64,000 nucleotides of DNA from Reyranella sp. (GCF_030651995.1 NZ_JAUSBN010000049.1:28116-92115), one strand, 5' to 3'. Shown: positions 17,225 to 30,986, numbered from the stretch's first letter. The notes: a model not told the origin generated them from the sequence alone. Program-made: numbers and translations.

Positions 17225-17245
17225 GTTATTCGATATCATAATAAC
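17225..17245. promoter_or_regulatory. AT-rich inverted repeat just upstream of the SulP gene
   Basis: GTTATT (17225-17230) and AATAAC (17240-17245) form an inverted repeat with a 9-nt spacer, and AATAAC recurs at 17251-17256, eight bases before the ATG at 17264. The stretch is strikingly AT-rich for this genome, so it probably holds the promoter and an operator for the SulP gene. Confidence 0.4.
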
Positions 17246-17263
17246 ACACAAATAACCTGTATT

Positions 17264-18928
17264 ATGTCCCTCAATACCCCTTCCTCGAGTTTTCTGGCGA
17301 GATTCGACGGCCCCTTCGTCCCAAAGCTCGTCTCGGTCCTGCGCGAGGGCTACGGGCTTTCGGCGCTGCGGGCCGATGCCGTGGCCGGGCTCACGGTGGC
17401 GATCGTGGCGCTGCCGCTCTCGATGGCCATCGCCATCGCCTCGGGGACCACGCCGGAACGCGGGCTGTTCACGGCCATCGTCGGCGGCTTCCTGATCTCG
17501 GCGCTGGGCGGCAGCCGCTTCCAGGTCGGCGGCCCCGCCGGTGCCTTCATCGTGCTGGTCGCAGCGACGGTCGCGCGCCACGGGATCGAAGGCATGCTGC
17601 TCGCCACCCTGATGGCCGGCGTGTTCCTGGTGGCGGCCGGCGCGCTCCGGCTCGGCACCTTCGTGAAGTTCATCCCCTATCCGGTCACCGTGGGGTTTAC
17701 GACCGGCATCGCCGTCATCATCTTCGCCAGCCAGATCAAGGACCTGTTCGGCCTGACCCTGCAGGGCAAGGAGCCGGGAGAGTTCGCCGCCAAACTCGAA
17801 GTACTGGCGGGCGCGGCGGGCACCGTGAACGCGGCGGCCGTCACTCTGGCTGTCCTGACCATCGGCATGATTCTCGGCCTCCGGAAGCTGCGGCCGCACT
17901 GGCCGGGCATGCTGGTGGCCGTGGTGGCCGGCTCGGTCGCGACGTTTGCGCTGGGCCTGCCGATCGAGACGATCGGCAGCCGCTTCGGCGGCATCCCCTC
18001 CATGCTGCCCGCGCCCAGCCTCCCCGACATGTCGCTGGCCAAGATGCTGGCCGTGCTGCCGGATGCGCTCTCCTTCGCGCTGCTGGGCGCCATCGAATCG
18101 CTGCTGTCCGCGGTGGTGGCCGACGGCATGACGGGGCGTCGCCATCGCTCGAATTGCGAACTGGTGGCCCAGGGCGTGGCGAACATCGCGTCGGCCCTGT
18201 TCGGCGGCGTCTGTGCCACCGGCACCATCGCCCGTACCGCCACCAACGTGCGCGCCGGGGCGCGCGGACCGGTCGCCGGCATGCTCCACTCGGTGTTCCT
18301 TCTGGGCTTCATGCTGCTGGCCGCGCCGCTCGCCGCCTACATCCCGCTGGCGGCCCTGGCCGGCGTTCTGGCGGTGGTCGCCTGGAACATGGCCGAGAAG
18401 CATGAATTCATGACCCTGCTGCGCTCCTCGCGCGGCGACGCGGTCGTGCTGCTCTCGACCTTCCTGCTCACCGTGTTCCGCGACCTGATGGAAGGCATCG
18501 TGGTCGGCACGGCCTTGGGCGTCCTCCTGCTCATCCAGCGGCTCACCGCCACGGCGGGCATTGTCGCGCAGCCGGCCCGCGCGCCGTTTGCCGCCGACCT
18601 GGTGACCGATCCGCGGGTGATCGTCTACCGCCTGTCCGGCGCCTTCTTCTTCGGAACGGCCTCGACCGTGGGCGCCGTGCTCGACAACATCGCCGACCAG
18701 CACAAGGCCTTCGTCATCGACTTCAGCGCCGTGCCCTTCGTCGATTCGACGGCGGCCAACGTCATTGCCGGCGCCGGCCGCAAGGCGGCGCGGCACGGGG
18801 TCCGGGTCTACGTCACGGGTGCCACGCCATCGGTCCGTCACGCGCTGCTGCGGGCCGGTGCCGGACGGCCGCAGGTCCGCTACCTGCCCACCGTCGACGA
18901 TGCCGTTCGCGAGGCGCATCTGTTGTAG
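17264..18928 (+). CDS. SulP-family anion permease with C-terminal STAS domain (554 aa)
   Basis: SLC26/SulP transporter. Start at 17264 (MSLNTPSSS) removes an implausible Arg-rich upstream extension. The transport domain begins GLSALRADAVAGLTVAIVAL, with GGSRFQVGGPAGAFIVLVA, and continues as a 14-segment fold to about residue 430. The last 110 residues are a STAS domain (FVIDFSAVPFVDSTAANVI). Substrates in the family are sulfate, bicarbonate, dicarboxylates or other anions; no adjacent sulfate-assimilation gene or carbonic anhydrase helps choose. A palindrome-rich promoter lies immediately upstream. Confidence 0.92.
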   Translation: MSLNTPSSSFLARFDGPFVPKLVSVLREGYGLSALRADAVAGLTVAIVALPLSMAIAIASGTTPERGLFTAIVGGFLISALGGSRFQVGGPAGAFIVLVAATVARHGIEGMLLATLMAGVFLVAAGALRLGTFVKFIPYPVTVGFTTGIAVIIFASQIKDLFGLTLQGKEPGEFAAKLEVLAGAAGTVNAAAVTLAVLTIGMILGLRKLRPHWPGMLVAVVAGSVATFALGLPIETIGSRFGGIPSMLPAPSLPDMSLAKMLAVLPDALSFALLGAIESLLSAVVADGMTGRRHRSNCELVAQGVANIASALFGGVCATGTIARTATNVRAGARGPVAGMLHSVFLLGFMLLAAPLAAYIPLAALAGVLAVVAWNMAEKHEFMTLLRSSRGDAVVLLSTFLLTVFRDLMEGIVVGTALGVLLLIQRLTATAGIVAQPARAPFAADLVTDPRVIVYRLSGAFFFGTASTVGAVLDNIADQHKAFVIDFSAVPFVDSTAANVIAGAGRKAARHGVRVYVTGATPSVRHALLRAGAGRPQVRYLPTVDDAVREAHLL

Positions 18929-18936
18929 GATGGCCC

Positions 18937-19821
18937 ATGGCCTCCACCGTCTCGCATTCTGTCGTCTCGATCTCCACCGCCGCGCTCAGCGCTGAAATCT
19001 CCGCCACCGGCGCCGAACTCGTGCGCCTGCAGGATCGCACCGGCGCCGATCTCCTGTGGGACGGCAATCCCGCCGTCTGGAACGGCCGCTCGCCGCTCCT
19101 GTTTCCCATCGTCGGTGAAGTGACGGGCAATCGGCTCAACGTGGCCGGCACGGCCTACGAAATCGGCCGCCACGGCTTCGCCCGCACCTCGACCTTCGCG
19201 CTGGTCGGGTCCGATGCCGCGTCCTGCACCTGGCGGCTCGAATCGAGCGAAGCAACGCGGCGCCAGTATCCCTTCGAGTTTCGCCTCGACGTCACCTACC
19301 GGATCGAAGGCGCGACCCTGCATATGGAAGCCCGGGTCACGAACACCGGGGCTGCGGTCATGCCTGCTTCCTTCGGCTTCCACCCGGCGCTGCGCTGGCC
19401 GCTGCCCTACGGCACGTCGCGGGAAGCCCACGAGATCGTCTTCGAGCGCGACGAGCCGGCGCCGATCCGCCGGCCGGTCGACGGCCTGCTGAGCGCGGCG
19501 CAGTTCACGACGCCGGTGCGCGACCGGCATCTCCGGCTGCACGACGATCTGTTCGAAGACGGCGCGCTGGTCTTCGACACGCTGGCGAGCCGCAGCGTCC
19601 TCTATGGCGAAGCGATCCGCGTCGACTTTCCGCAGATGCCGCATCTCGGCATCTGGACCAAGCCCGGCGCCGGCTATGTCTGCATCGAACCATGGCAGGG
19701 CCACGCCAGCCCCGAGGGCTTCGACGGTGAGCTCGCCGACAAGCCCGGCGTGATTGCGATCGCGCCGGGCGCCATGCAAAGCTTCGGGATGTCGATCAGC
19801 GTTTCGCCGCCAGGCTCCTGA
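18937..19821 (+). CDS. Aldose 1-epimerase-family protein (294 aa)
   Basis: Galactose-mutarotase-fold protein of the LacX/YeaD-like branch. Candidate catalytic residues are H in GRHGFAR, H in FGFHPAL, and the glutamate in GYVCIEPWQG. It begins 8 bp after the SulP stop. Probably acts on a sugar or sugar phosphate; no sugar operon is nearby. Its last 26 bp overlap the 3' end of the convergent XRE regulator gene. Confidence 0.85.
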   Translation: MASTVSHSVVSISTAALSAEISATGAELVRLQDRTGADLLWDGNPAVWNGRSPLLFPIVGEVTGNRLNVAGTAYEIGRHGFARTSTFALVGSDAASCTWRLESSEATRRQYPFEFRLDVTYRIEGATLHMEARVTNTGAAVMPASFGFHPALRWPLPYGTSREAHEIVFERDEPAPIRRPVDGLLSAAQFTTPVRDRHLRLHDDLFEDGALVFDTLASRSVLYGEAIRVDFPQMPHLGIWTKPGAGYVCIEPWQGHASPEGFDGELADKPGVIAIAPGAMQSFGMSISVSPPGS

Positions 19822-20638
19822 ACAGGGCGTCGCTGCGGTCGTTGGCGGGAAAGAAGCTCTCGACGCGGACTTCCTGCAGCGTGATGTCCTGCGGCGTTCC
19901 CAGGGTGGCGATGGTGGTGAACACCGAGAGCGCCTTGCCGCCCACCAGATAGTCGACCGTCAGCATCGGCGCCGGCCGCTCCTCGAAGCGCAGCTTGCGG
20001 AACGAGGCGGGCACGTCGGGATAGGCCATGATCTCCTCGATGAAGGCGAGCGCCTTGGGCTCGCCACCGGCCGCCAGGACCTCGGCATAGGTCGTCGAAA
20101 CGAGATAGCGCGCGACCTCCTCCCAGTTGGAGATCTTCGAGCGCAGGGCCCCGGGATCGAGGATCCAGCGCAGCAGGTTGGGTCCCTTGCCGGGCGGCGG
20201 CGGTGGCGGCATGCCCTCGAACAGGAAGACGGTGAAGGCGTTGGCCGCTTCGTTGGCCTGCAGCAGGTTCCACAGCCGGTCGATCACGACCGCGGGGTAG
20301 GGCTCCTGCTGCTTCAGCATGAAATCGATGGCCTGGCGCACCGGCGCGAGTTCGGGCGCGGCGAGGTTGCTCTCGCGGTAGGCGGGCGCGAAACCTGCCG
20401 CCAGCAGCATCTCGTTGCGCTGGCGCAGCGGCACGTCGAGCGCGGTCGATAGCTGGACCACCATCTCGCGACTCGGGCGGGCGCGGCCCGATTCGAGGAA
20501 GCTGACATGGCGCTGCGAGACGCCGGACTGCAGCGCCAGCGAGAGCTGGCTGGCGCCACGGCGGCGGCGCCAGGCGCGCAGCATGGGACCGAACGTGTCG
20601 GCCGCGGGACGGGACACCGAAGCGGGACTTGTGCTCAT
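19796..20638 (-). CDS. XRE transcriptional regulator with MmyB-like ligand domain (280 aa)
   Basis: Helix-turn-helix at about residues 20-75 (RRGASQLSLALQSGVSQRHVSFLESG) and an MmyB-like C-terminal domain (about 105-270, EPYPAVVIDRLWNLLQANEAANAF), a fold that binds fatty-acid-like ligands in related regulators. Divergent from the membrane protein at 20748. The short gap carries the palindrome at 20674, so autoregulation plus control of 20748-21574 is likely. Confidence 0.9.
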   Translation of the reverse strand: MSTSPASVSRPAADTFGPMLRAWRRRRGASQLSLALQSGVSQRHVSFLESGRARPSREMVVQLSTALDVPLRQRNEMLLAAGFAPAYRESNLAAPELAPVRQAIDFMLKQQEPYPAVVIDRLWNLLQANEAANAFTVFLFEGMPPPPPPGKGPNLLRWILDPGALRSKISNWEEVARYLVSTTYAEVLAAGGEPKALAFIEEIMAYPDVPASFRKLRFEERPAPMLTVDYLVGGKALSVFTTIATLGTPQDITLQEVRVESFFPANDRSDALFRSLAAKR

Positions 20639-20673
20639 GGCGCGAATCCTAGCACCGGCCCATGGGTCCGCCG

Positions 20674-20690
20674 ATTACCTCCTGCGTAAT
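20674..20690. promoter_or_regulatory. Putative XRE/MmyB operator
   Basis: ATTAC (20674-20678) and GTAAT (20686-20690) form an inverted repeat with a 7-nt GC-rich spacer in the divergent gap between the XRE regulator and the membrane protein gene. Assignment rests on position and symmetry. Confidence 0.4.
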
Positions 20691-20747
20691 TGAGAGACCG
20701 GTGGGGGAATGCGATCTCCCGATCGTCCGCAACCAAAGGAGGACGAC

Positions 20748-21167
20748 ATGACTGCTTCATCTGATCGCCTGCTCCGCCGCACGCTCTGGGCCAACGCCAT
20801 CCTGTCCGTGGGCTCCGGTGCGGTGCTGGCGGCCTTCGCCAATCCGTTCGCGAAGATGGCCACCCATGCGCCCCTCCAGGTGCTGGGCCTGGATCTCGCG
20901 CTCGTGCTGGAACTGCTGGGGCTGGGCTTCGTGGCCTTCGGTGCGGTGTGCGGCTGGGTCGCGTCACGCCCCGACATGCCCCTGGGCTGGGCCCGGGCGA
21001 TCTTCCTGCTCGATGCCTCCTGGGTCGCGATCAGCGCCGTGATGCTGATGCTGCCGGCGTCCTGGACCGGGGTCGGCATCGCGGGCATCGTCGTCGTCGC
21101 GCTGATCGTGGCCGACCTCGCGATCCTCGAGTATCTCGGCCTGCGCCGCATCAGTACCGCCCACTAG
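20748..21167 (+). CDS. Unrecognised four-helix membrane protein (139 aa)
   Basis: Four hydrophobic segments (about 14-32, 44-66, 78-97 and 106-128) with short loops and no catalytic motifs. It has an excellent ribosome site (AAAGGAGGA, ending 4 nt before the ATG). It is divergent from the MmyB-type regulator and 11 bp upstream of a thioesterase, so a lipid- or acyl-related stress role is possible. No family assigned. Confidence 0.75.
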   Translation: MTASSDRLLRRTLWANAILSVGSGAVLAAFANPFAKMATHAPLQVLGLDLALVLELLGLGFVAFGAVCGWVASRPDMPLGWARAIFLLDASWVAISAVMLMLPASWTGVGIAGIVVVALIVADLAILEYLGLRRISTAH

Positions 21168-21178
21168 AGGAACCGATC

Positions 21179-21574
21179 ATGGACAGGCTTCAGCTCCTGA
21201 ACGACATCAAGCTGCCCTTCGCCGAAGTTCTGGGGCTGAAGTTCACGGCCGCGAGCGAGACCGGGGTGAAGGCCGAGATGGTCGTGCGCCCCGAGCTCTG
21301 CACGCGGCCCGCGATCCTGCACGGCGGCGCGGTCATGGCCTTCGCCGACACGCTGGGCGCCGCCGCCACCGTGCTCAACCTGCCTGAGGGCAAGGGCACG
21401 ACGACGATCGAGAGCAAGACCAACTTCGTGGGGCCGGCGCCGGTCGGCACCACGGTGATCGGCGAGACCACGCCGGTCCATCGCGGCCGCCGCACCATGG
21501 TGTGGACCACCCGCATCACCACCGCCGAGGGCAAGCTCGTGGCGGTGGTGACGCAGACGCAGATGGTGCTTTAG
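21179..21574 (+). CDS. PaaI-type hotdog-fold thioesterase (131 aa)
   Basis: Acyl-CoA thioesterase of the PaaI/YbaW class. The active-site region is HGGAVMAFADTLGAAAT, where the aspartate of ADT and the preceding HGG loop match PaaI enzymes, followed by GKGTTTIESKTNFVGPAP. Follows the four-helix membrane protein by 11 bp. Its TAG stop (21572-21574) overlaps the TAA stop of the convergent selenoprotein gene. Confidence 0.9.
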   Translation: MDRLQLLNDIKLPFAEVLGLKFTAASETGVKAEMVVRPELCTRPAILHGGAVMAFADTLGAAATVLNLPEGKGTTTIESKTNFVGPAPVGTTVIGETTPVHRGRRTMVWTTRITTAEGKLVAVVTQTQMVL

Positions 21575-22743
21575 ACCTTGGCCAGCCGGTGGCGCTCGGT
21601 CGCCGGAATCAGGGTCAGGTTCCCCAGGATCCTGAGCTGCGGGTCGGCGCTTGCGACCAGCTTGGGCTGCAGGTCGAGCAGCGCCTTGCCGAACAGCGTC
21701 TCGTCCCACAGCCACGCCTTGCGCTTCTTCGACGTGCCGGGATCGGGGAAGGCCGAGGCGGCTTCCAGGTAATAAGCCCGCAGATCGTCGACCGCTTCCT
21801 TGAGCGTTTGCGCGGGCGGCAGGTTGCCGGCCAGGGCGGTGGAGAGAAGCGCGCCGGCCGCCGGCATGTCGAGGCCGGAGACGCCGACGGTGGTGCGGCC
21901 CGTTCTGGCGACGCTCTGGTCGTGCCAGGTGGCCAGACGGTCGATCTCGGCCTCCAGCGTGTCGGTCGCCTGGGGCATGAGGTTGATCGGGCAGGCCCAG
22001 CCGGTGAAGTCGGCTTCCTCGGCGACCTCCTCGGGATAGTCGGCGATCAACGGCCCGTCGGTGCGCTCCAGCAGCTCCGCCGTCGCGCGCAGCACGCGAC
22101 GCTGGAAGTCGGGATCGTCCGGAATGCCGAGCGGCCGGCCGAGCTCGAACGTGACCCAGAGGGCGCGCGGCGGACGGATGGTTTCGGTGTGCTCCCGCAC
22201 CAGGCTGATGCTGGCGGTCGGAATGCCCTGACGTTCGAGGAAGTGGCCCAGCGCGCCCACGGCGCGCGTACAGGCGGGTCAAACGGGAACGAGAAGAGCC
22301 GCGTCGACGGCATCCTGTTTCAGCAGGCCGGCGAGGTGCTGGGCATGCGGCTCGGCCGCATCGGGCGGGAATGCGCCCATGAACGAGTAGTGCATCGAGG
22401 CCATCGAGCCCACGACGCCCTGTTCGACCAGCTCGCGCAGCCGGTCGATCGGGAAGGCGACGTTGTGGTCCTGCTGGAAGCCGGTGCGGTCGAAGTTCAC
22501 CGAGATGTGGCTCATGACCAGGTCGCGCGCCGGAGTCTCCGCCGGAATGACGCGGTAGCTGCCGTCGCCGGGGCGGAACGGCCGGTCGCCGCGCCGGTGC
22601 AGGCCCGCCGTCGAGATCAGCGCGACCCGGCGCTGGCTGAGCGGCTTGCCGGGGAGCGCCGGCGTGTCGTCGAAGGTCGGACACTCGATGCGCCGGAGGT
22701 GGTGGGCCTCGACCTCGGGCATGTCGCTGAGACGTTTGACCAT
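21571..22743 (-). CDS. Selenoprotein: GrdB/PrdB-like reductase family, Sec155 encoded by TGA (390 aa)
   Basis: Glycine/sarcosine/betaine/proline-reductase selenoprotein-B-like protein. The frame is interrupted once, by TGA at 22281-22279, and continues in phase. The joined protein reads LLVPV-U155-PA-C158-TRAVGALGHF, a U-x-x-C redox motif at the family's catalytic position. Upstream RLRELVEQGVVG and SFMGAFPPD are typical of the family. A perfect 7-bp hairpin begins 12 nt after the TGA (22251-22267). Start at 22743 follows AGGAG. Last gene of the tetR / DUF1330 / Prx-like operon. No GrdA or GrdC partner is seen, so it is probably a thiol- or selenol-based reductase rather than true glycine reductase. 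Confidence 0.85.
22251..22267 (-). promoter_or_regulatory. Bacterial SECIS-like hairpin of the GrdB-like gene
   Basis: On the mRNA, GCGCGCC-GUG-GGCGCGC forms a perfect 7-bp stem. The apical loop starts 19 nt after the UGA and has G as its first base. Bacterial SECIS elements recognised by SelB typically have the loop about 16-37 nt from the UGA and a G among the first two loop bases, so this fits. Confidence 0.7.
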
Positions 22744-22775
22744 GAGCTTGCTTCTCCTGTTCCTTTCGCGTGGCC

Positions 22776-23429
22776 TCAACCCGCGACGATGTCGCGCAAC
22801 AGCGCGACGGTAGGTTCCGGTTCGGGCCTGTATTTGTAGTCCACGTCGGCTTCCACCGAGCGCACGATGCCCTCGCCGTCGACAACGAATCGCGCGGGCA
22901 CCGGCAGCTGCCAGGAGGCGTCGCCATTGCGCAGAGGGAGATCGATGCCGAGGCTCAGGTAAACTTCCCTGAGGTCGTCGGGGAGCGTGAAGGCGAGGCC
23001 AAAGGCTTCCGCGACGGTGGACTTCTCGTCCCAGATGATCGGGAAGGTGAGCTTCTGTTTGGTCGCCATGTCCGCCGTGCGCACCGGCAGTTCGGGCGAG
23101 ATCACGATCAGGCTGGCGCCAAGGCCCGCGATGTCGGCGTACACGCTTTGCAGAGCATCCAGCTCATGCCGGCAGTAGGGTCACCAGGATCCTCGGAAGA
23201 AGGACAGAACCAACGGCCCACCGGCGAGAAGATCGTCCGAGTCGACACGACGCCCGTCGTGATCGGCCAGTGCGAAGGCCGGCATCCGACGGCCGACCGG
23301 CACGATGCGGTTGAGAATTCCCGTACGGCGCAGATCTTCGGTGGCCCTCTCCATGATGGCCTGCTTGTCTGCGGGAAGCCGCGCCGCGCTGGCCGTCCGC
23401 AGTGCCGAGAGTTTGTCTGCCAATGACAT
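22776..23429 (-). CDS. Selenoprotein: peroxiredoxin-like (AhpC/TSA superfamily), Sec83 encoded by TGA (217 aa)
   Basis: Thioredoxin-fold peroxiredoxin-like protein. Residues 1-82 end VLSFFRGSW, then TGA at 23183-23181, then PYC (C86) RHELDAL. Homologues carry W-C-P-Y-C here, so the TGA replaces the peroxidatic or redox cysteine (Sec83-P-Y-Cys86). The frame after TGA is intact for 134 codons and keeps the fold (LIVISPELP, FPIIWDEKSTVAEAFGL). A SECIS-like hairpin with a bulged U follows (23150-23169). ATG at 23429 has AAGGAG upstream inside the end of the DUF1330 gene, three bases away. Likely reduces peroxides with an added selenol advantage. Confidence 0.9.
23150..23169 (-). promoter_or_regulatory. 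Bacterial SECIS-like hairpin with bulged U in the Prx-like gene
   Basis: Starting 12 nt after the UGA, GCA-U-GAGC / UGGAU loop / GCUC-UGC gives seven base pairs with one bulged U, and a five-base loop whose second base is G, loop start at 20 nt. A bulged U in the stem and a G near the loop start are the features SelB needs in the E. coli fdhF SECIS. Confidence 0.75.
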
Positions 23430-23432
23430 TGC

Positions 23433-23840
23433 CTACTCCTTGGTTCGGGCTTCGCTGAGGTTGCTGTAGGTCTGGCGCGTGGCGACGATGGCGTGGTCGC
23501 TGCAGCCGTTCTCGCGTTCGATATTGGCCGCCGCGTATTCGGGCGACCTCATCATGGCGAGGAAGGCTGCGCGCGAGGGATAGCGGACCAGCGCCACGTA
23601 GTCCCAGCGATGCCGGTCCGGTTCGCCCAGCGCCACCGTCTCGGCATTGCCCGTCCAGATGATGGTGCCGCCCTGGGCCTTGATCAGCTTTATGGTGAGC
23701 GCGCTGTAGCGCAGATAGGCGTCCCAGCCGCTACCCTTGCCGTCGAGCGAACGCTCACGGAAGCGCATCAGGTTCAGCATGACCACCGGGACATCGTCCG
23801 GCAGCGCGCGCAGGGCGGCATCGTTCAGATGGTCGATCAA
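23433..23840 (-). CDS. DUF1330 family protein (135 aa)
   Basis: Ferredoxin-like alpha/beta barrel of the DUF1330 type: VVMLNLMRFRE near the N-terminus, GGTIIWTGNAE in the middle, and FLAMMRSPEYAAANIERENG at the end. Function of the family is unknown. The start is TTG (23840-23838), overlapping the TGA of the tetR gene as TTGA, with GGGGAGA upstream. It is therefore translationally coupled to tetR and immediately followed (3 bp) by the Prx-like selenoprotein. Confidence 0.85.
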   Translation of the reverse strand: MIDHLNDAALRALPDDVPVVMLNLMRFRERSLDGKGSGWDAYLRYSALTIKLIKAQGGTIIWTGNAETVALGEPDRHRWDYVALVRYPSRAAFLAMMRSPEYAAANIERENGCSDHAIVATRQTYSNLSEARTKE

Positions 23841-24427
23841 TGCGGTCTCCCCAGAAGGTCGAGCGCCGGCTGGACCACCGCTTCCAGCGTGCGCCGGCGA
23901 GCGCCGGTGCGCGACAGCACGCGCATGCCCATCAGGACGCCCAGCAGGTGGATCGACAGGGCCTCGGCATCGGTGCCGTGCGGCGTCTCGCCGGCCTCGA
24001 TCGCGGCCTCGACGTTGCGCCGGAAGAACGCGCGGATCTCCTCGAGATAGCCCCTGACCACGCGGCCGAGCTCGGCGTCATGCGGCGCCACGTCGAGCGC
24101 GGAATTCACCAGCAGGCAGCCCTTGCAGTCGGGATCCTTCAGCGAACGGTCGATCACCTCGGCCAGGAACGCGCGGATCGCCTCGCGGGGACGGTGACCG
24201 GCCTCGAGCCGCGCGATGCGCTCGCGGGTCGAACGGTTGGCGTAGCGTTCGAGGACGCGCTCGAACAGGGCGCGCTTGCCGCCGAACGCGTTGTAGAGGC
24301 TGGCGCCGCCGATCCCCATCTCGCGCGCGAGGTCGCGCACCGACGTGGCCTCGTAGCCACGATTCCAGAAACAGTCGACCGCGGCATCGAGCGCGCGGTC
24401 TTCGTCGAATTCCCTCAGGCGAGCCAT
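23837..24427 (-). CDS. TetR-family transcriptional regulator (196 aa)
   Basis: N-terminal HTH with the pattern GYEATSVRDLAREMGIGGASLYNAFGGKRALF (about 24-55) and a C-terminal TetR_C domain containing DPDCKGCLLVNS, the cysteine-bearing signature of the YezE/AcrR-like group. C-x-x-C here may sense electrophiles or oxidants (inference). Start at 24427 chosen because it begins directly before the conserved MARLREFDEDRAL. First gene of the selenoprotein operon, divergent from an EamA exporter. Confidence 0.88.
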   Translation of the reverse strand: MARLREFDEDRALDAAVDCFWNRGYEATSVRDLAREMGIGGASLYNAFGGKRALFERVLERYANRSTRERIARLEAGHRPREAIRAFLAEVIDRSLKDPDCKGCLLVNSALDVAPHDAELGRVVRGYLEEIRAFFRRNVEAAIEAGETPHGTDAEALSIHLLGVLMGMRVLSRTGARRRTLEAVVQPALDLLGRPH

Positions 24428-24505
24428 TAGAGCATAAGAGCGCAATTCTGGATCGATCGCACTAAAATTCGTGCGCGGCTGGCCCGCTCCGTGCTAGCGA
24501 AGGGC

Positions 24506-25426
24506 ATGGCCGAGGGAACACCCGTGCGGATCACACGCGACCACTGGGGGTTCCTGTGCGGCGCCATCATGGCGCTCGGAGCGTCGCTGTCGTTCGCGTC
24601 GGCGCGTGCCGGCATTCTGGGCGGCCTTGGCGCCGTCGACATGATCTTCGCCCGCTACGTCGTGGCCGGCGCGATCATGCTGCCGCTGCTCGTGCGCTAT
24701 GGGCTGCGTGATTTTGCCGGCATCGGCCTGCGTCGGTCGCTGATTCTCACGCTTCTGGGGGGCGCTCCCTTCGCGCTGCTGCAGACCGGGGGATACGGCT
24801 TTGCGCCGCTCGCCCATGGCGCCGTGATCGCGCCCGCGACCGTGACCATCGTCAGCACGATCGGCGCCGCCCTGTTCCTGCGCGAACGCCTGAGCCGCAA
24901 CCATCTGGTCGGCGCCGCCGTCGTGCTGGCGGGCATCTTCCTGATCGGCTGGGATGGGCTTACCCAGCCGGCGGGCGAGCGCGCCTGGCTTGGCGATCTC
25001 CTGTTCTTCGCGTCGAGCGTGCTGTGGGCGGGCTTCACCCTGTTGCTGCGCCACTGGCGCCTGCCCGCCCTGCAGGCGACGGCGGTGGTGGCGGTGCTGT
25101 CGTTCCTGCTGACGACGCCGATCTACCTGGCCGTGATGGGGATTGCGCACCTGCAGGCGCTGCCGCTGGGCATGCTGGTCTTCCAGGGTCTGGTTCAGGG
25201 CGGCCTGCAGGGCGCGATCACCATGGTGGCCTACAGCCAGGCCGTGATCTTCCTCGGCGTGAGCCGTGCGGTGCTGTTTCCGGCCATCGTGCCGGCTCTG
25301 TCGGTGCTGGTCGGGATCCCAATTGTGGGGGAGATTCCCGGGGCCCTTCAGATCGCGGGTCTCGGTCTCGTCACGATGGGCCTGCTGACGACGATCGGAA
25401 CGTTCCGGCGGCTCGGCCTGCGCTGA
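24506..25426 (+). CDS. EamA/DMT-family exporter (about 306 aa)
   Basis: Ten-helix drug/metabolite transporter with two EamA repeats; PATVTIVSTIGAALFLRERLS and PALSVLVGIPIVGEIPG are the paired repeat ends. Divergent from tetR of the selenoprotein operon across a 78-bp gap, so likely under the same repressor. ATG at 24506 is used; a GTG at 24491 in the same frame is an alternative since neither has a clear ribosome site. Confidence 0.85.
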   Translation: MAEGTPVRITRDHWGFLCGAIMALGASLSFASARAGILGGLGAVDMIFARYVVAGAIMLPLLVRYGLRDFAGIGLRRSLILTLLGGAPFALLQTGGYGFAPLAHGAVIAPATVTIVSTIGAALFLRERLSRNHLVGAAVVLAGIFLIGWDGLTQPAGERAWLGDLLFFASSVLWAGFTLLLRHWRLPALQATAVVAVLSFLLTTPIYLAVMGIAHLQALPLGMLVFQGLVQGGLQGAITMVAYSQAVIFLGVSRAVLFPAIVPALSVLVGIPIVGEIPGALQIAGLGLVTMGLLTTIGTFRRLGLR

Positions 25427-25450
25427 CGCAAGGCCGGCGCACTGCTCGAC

Positions 25451-30825
<5,375 letters not shown>

Positions 30826-30912
30826 GTTTTGGTCGCCGTAGTCAGGGCCGGATTGGGTCGAGTTCATGGCCCGTTCCAAGGGCCGCGGGAGGCGCCGGAG
30901 GAACGGTTGAAA

Positions 30913-30921
30913 AGTATATCA
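30913..30921 (-). promoter_or_regulatory. Candidate dnaN promoter (extended -10)
   Basis: On the minus strand TGA-TATACT forms an extended -10 element in an AT-rich patch 88 bp before the dnaN ATG and after the dnaA terminator. The -35 region is weak. The position would allow dnaN-recF-gyrB to be transcribed independently of dnaA. Confidence 0.35.
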
Positions 30922-30986
30922 CGCCGACTGTCCGCGGGAAGCAATTTCGCTGTTTCTAGAGGCGTTTAGGGCCCGTGGCGTAACGC

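Noticed and set aside
15995..18919. 974-codon minus-strand frame across the TRAP/SulP region
   Set aside because: It crosses two promoter regions and is antisense to the SulP gene; its sequence is low-complexity charged residues without any family resemblance.
21571..23429. Reading the two TGA-interrupted genes as four separate ORFs or as pseudogenes
   Set aside because: Each break is a single TGA at a catalytic position, the frame is otherwise intact on both sides, and a SECIS-like hairpin follows each. Decay would give frameshifts or random stops.
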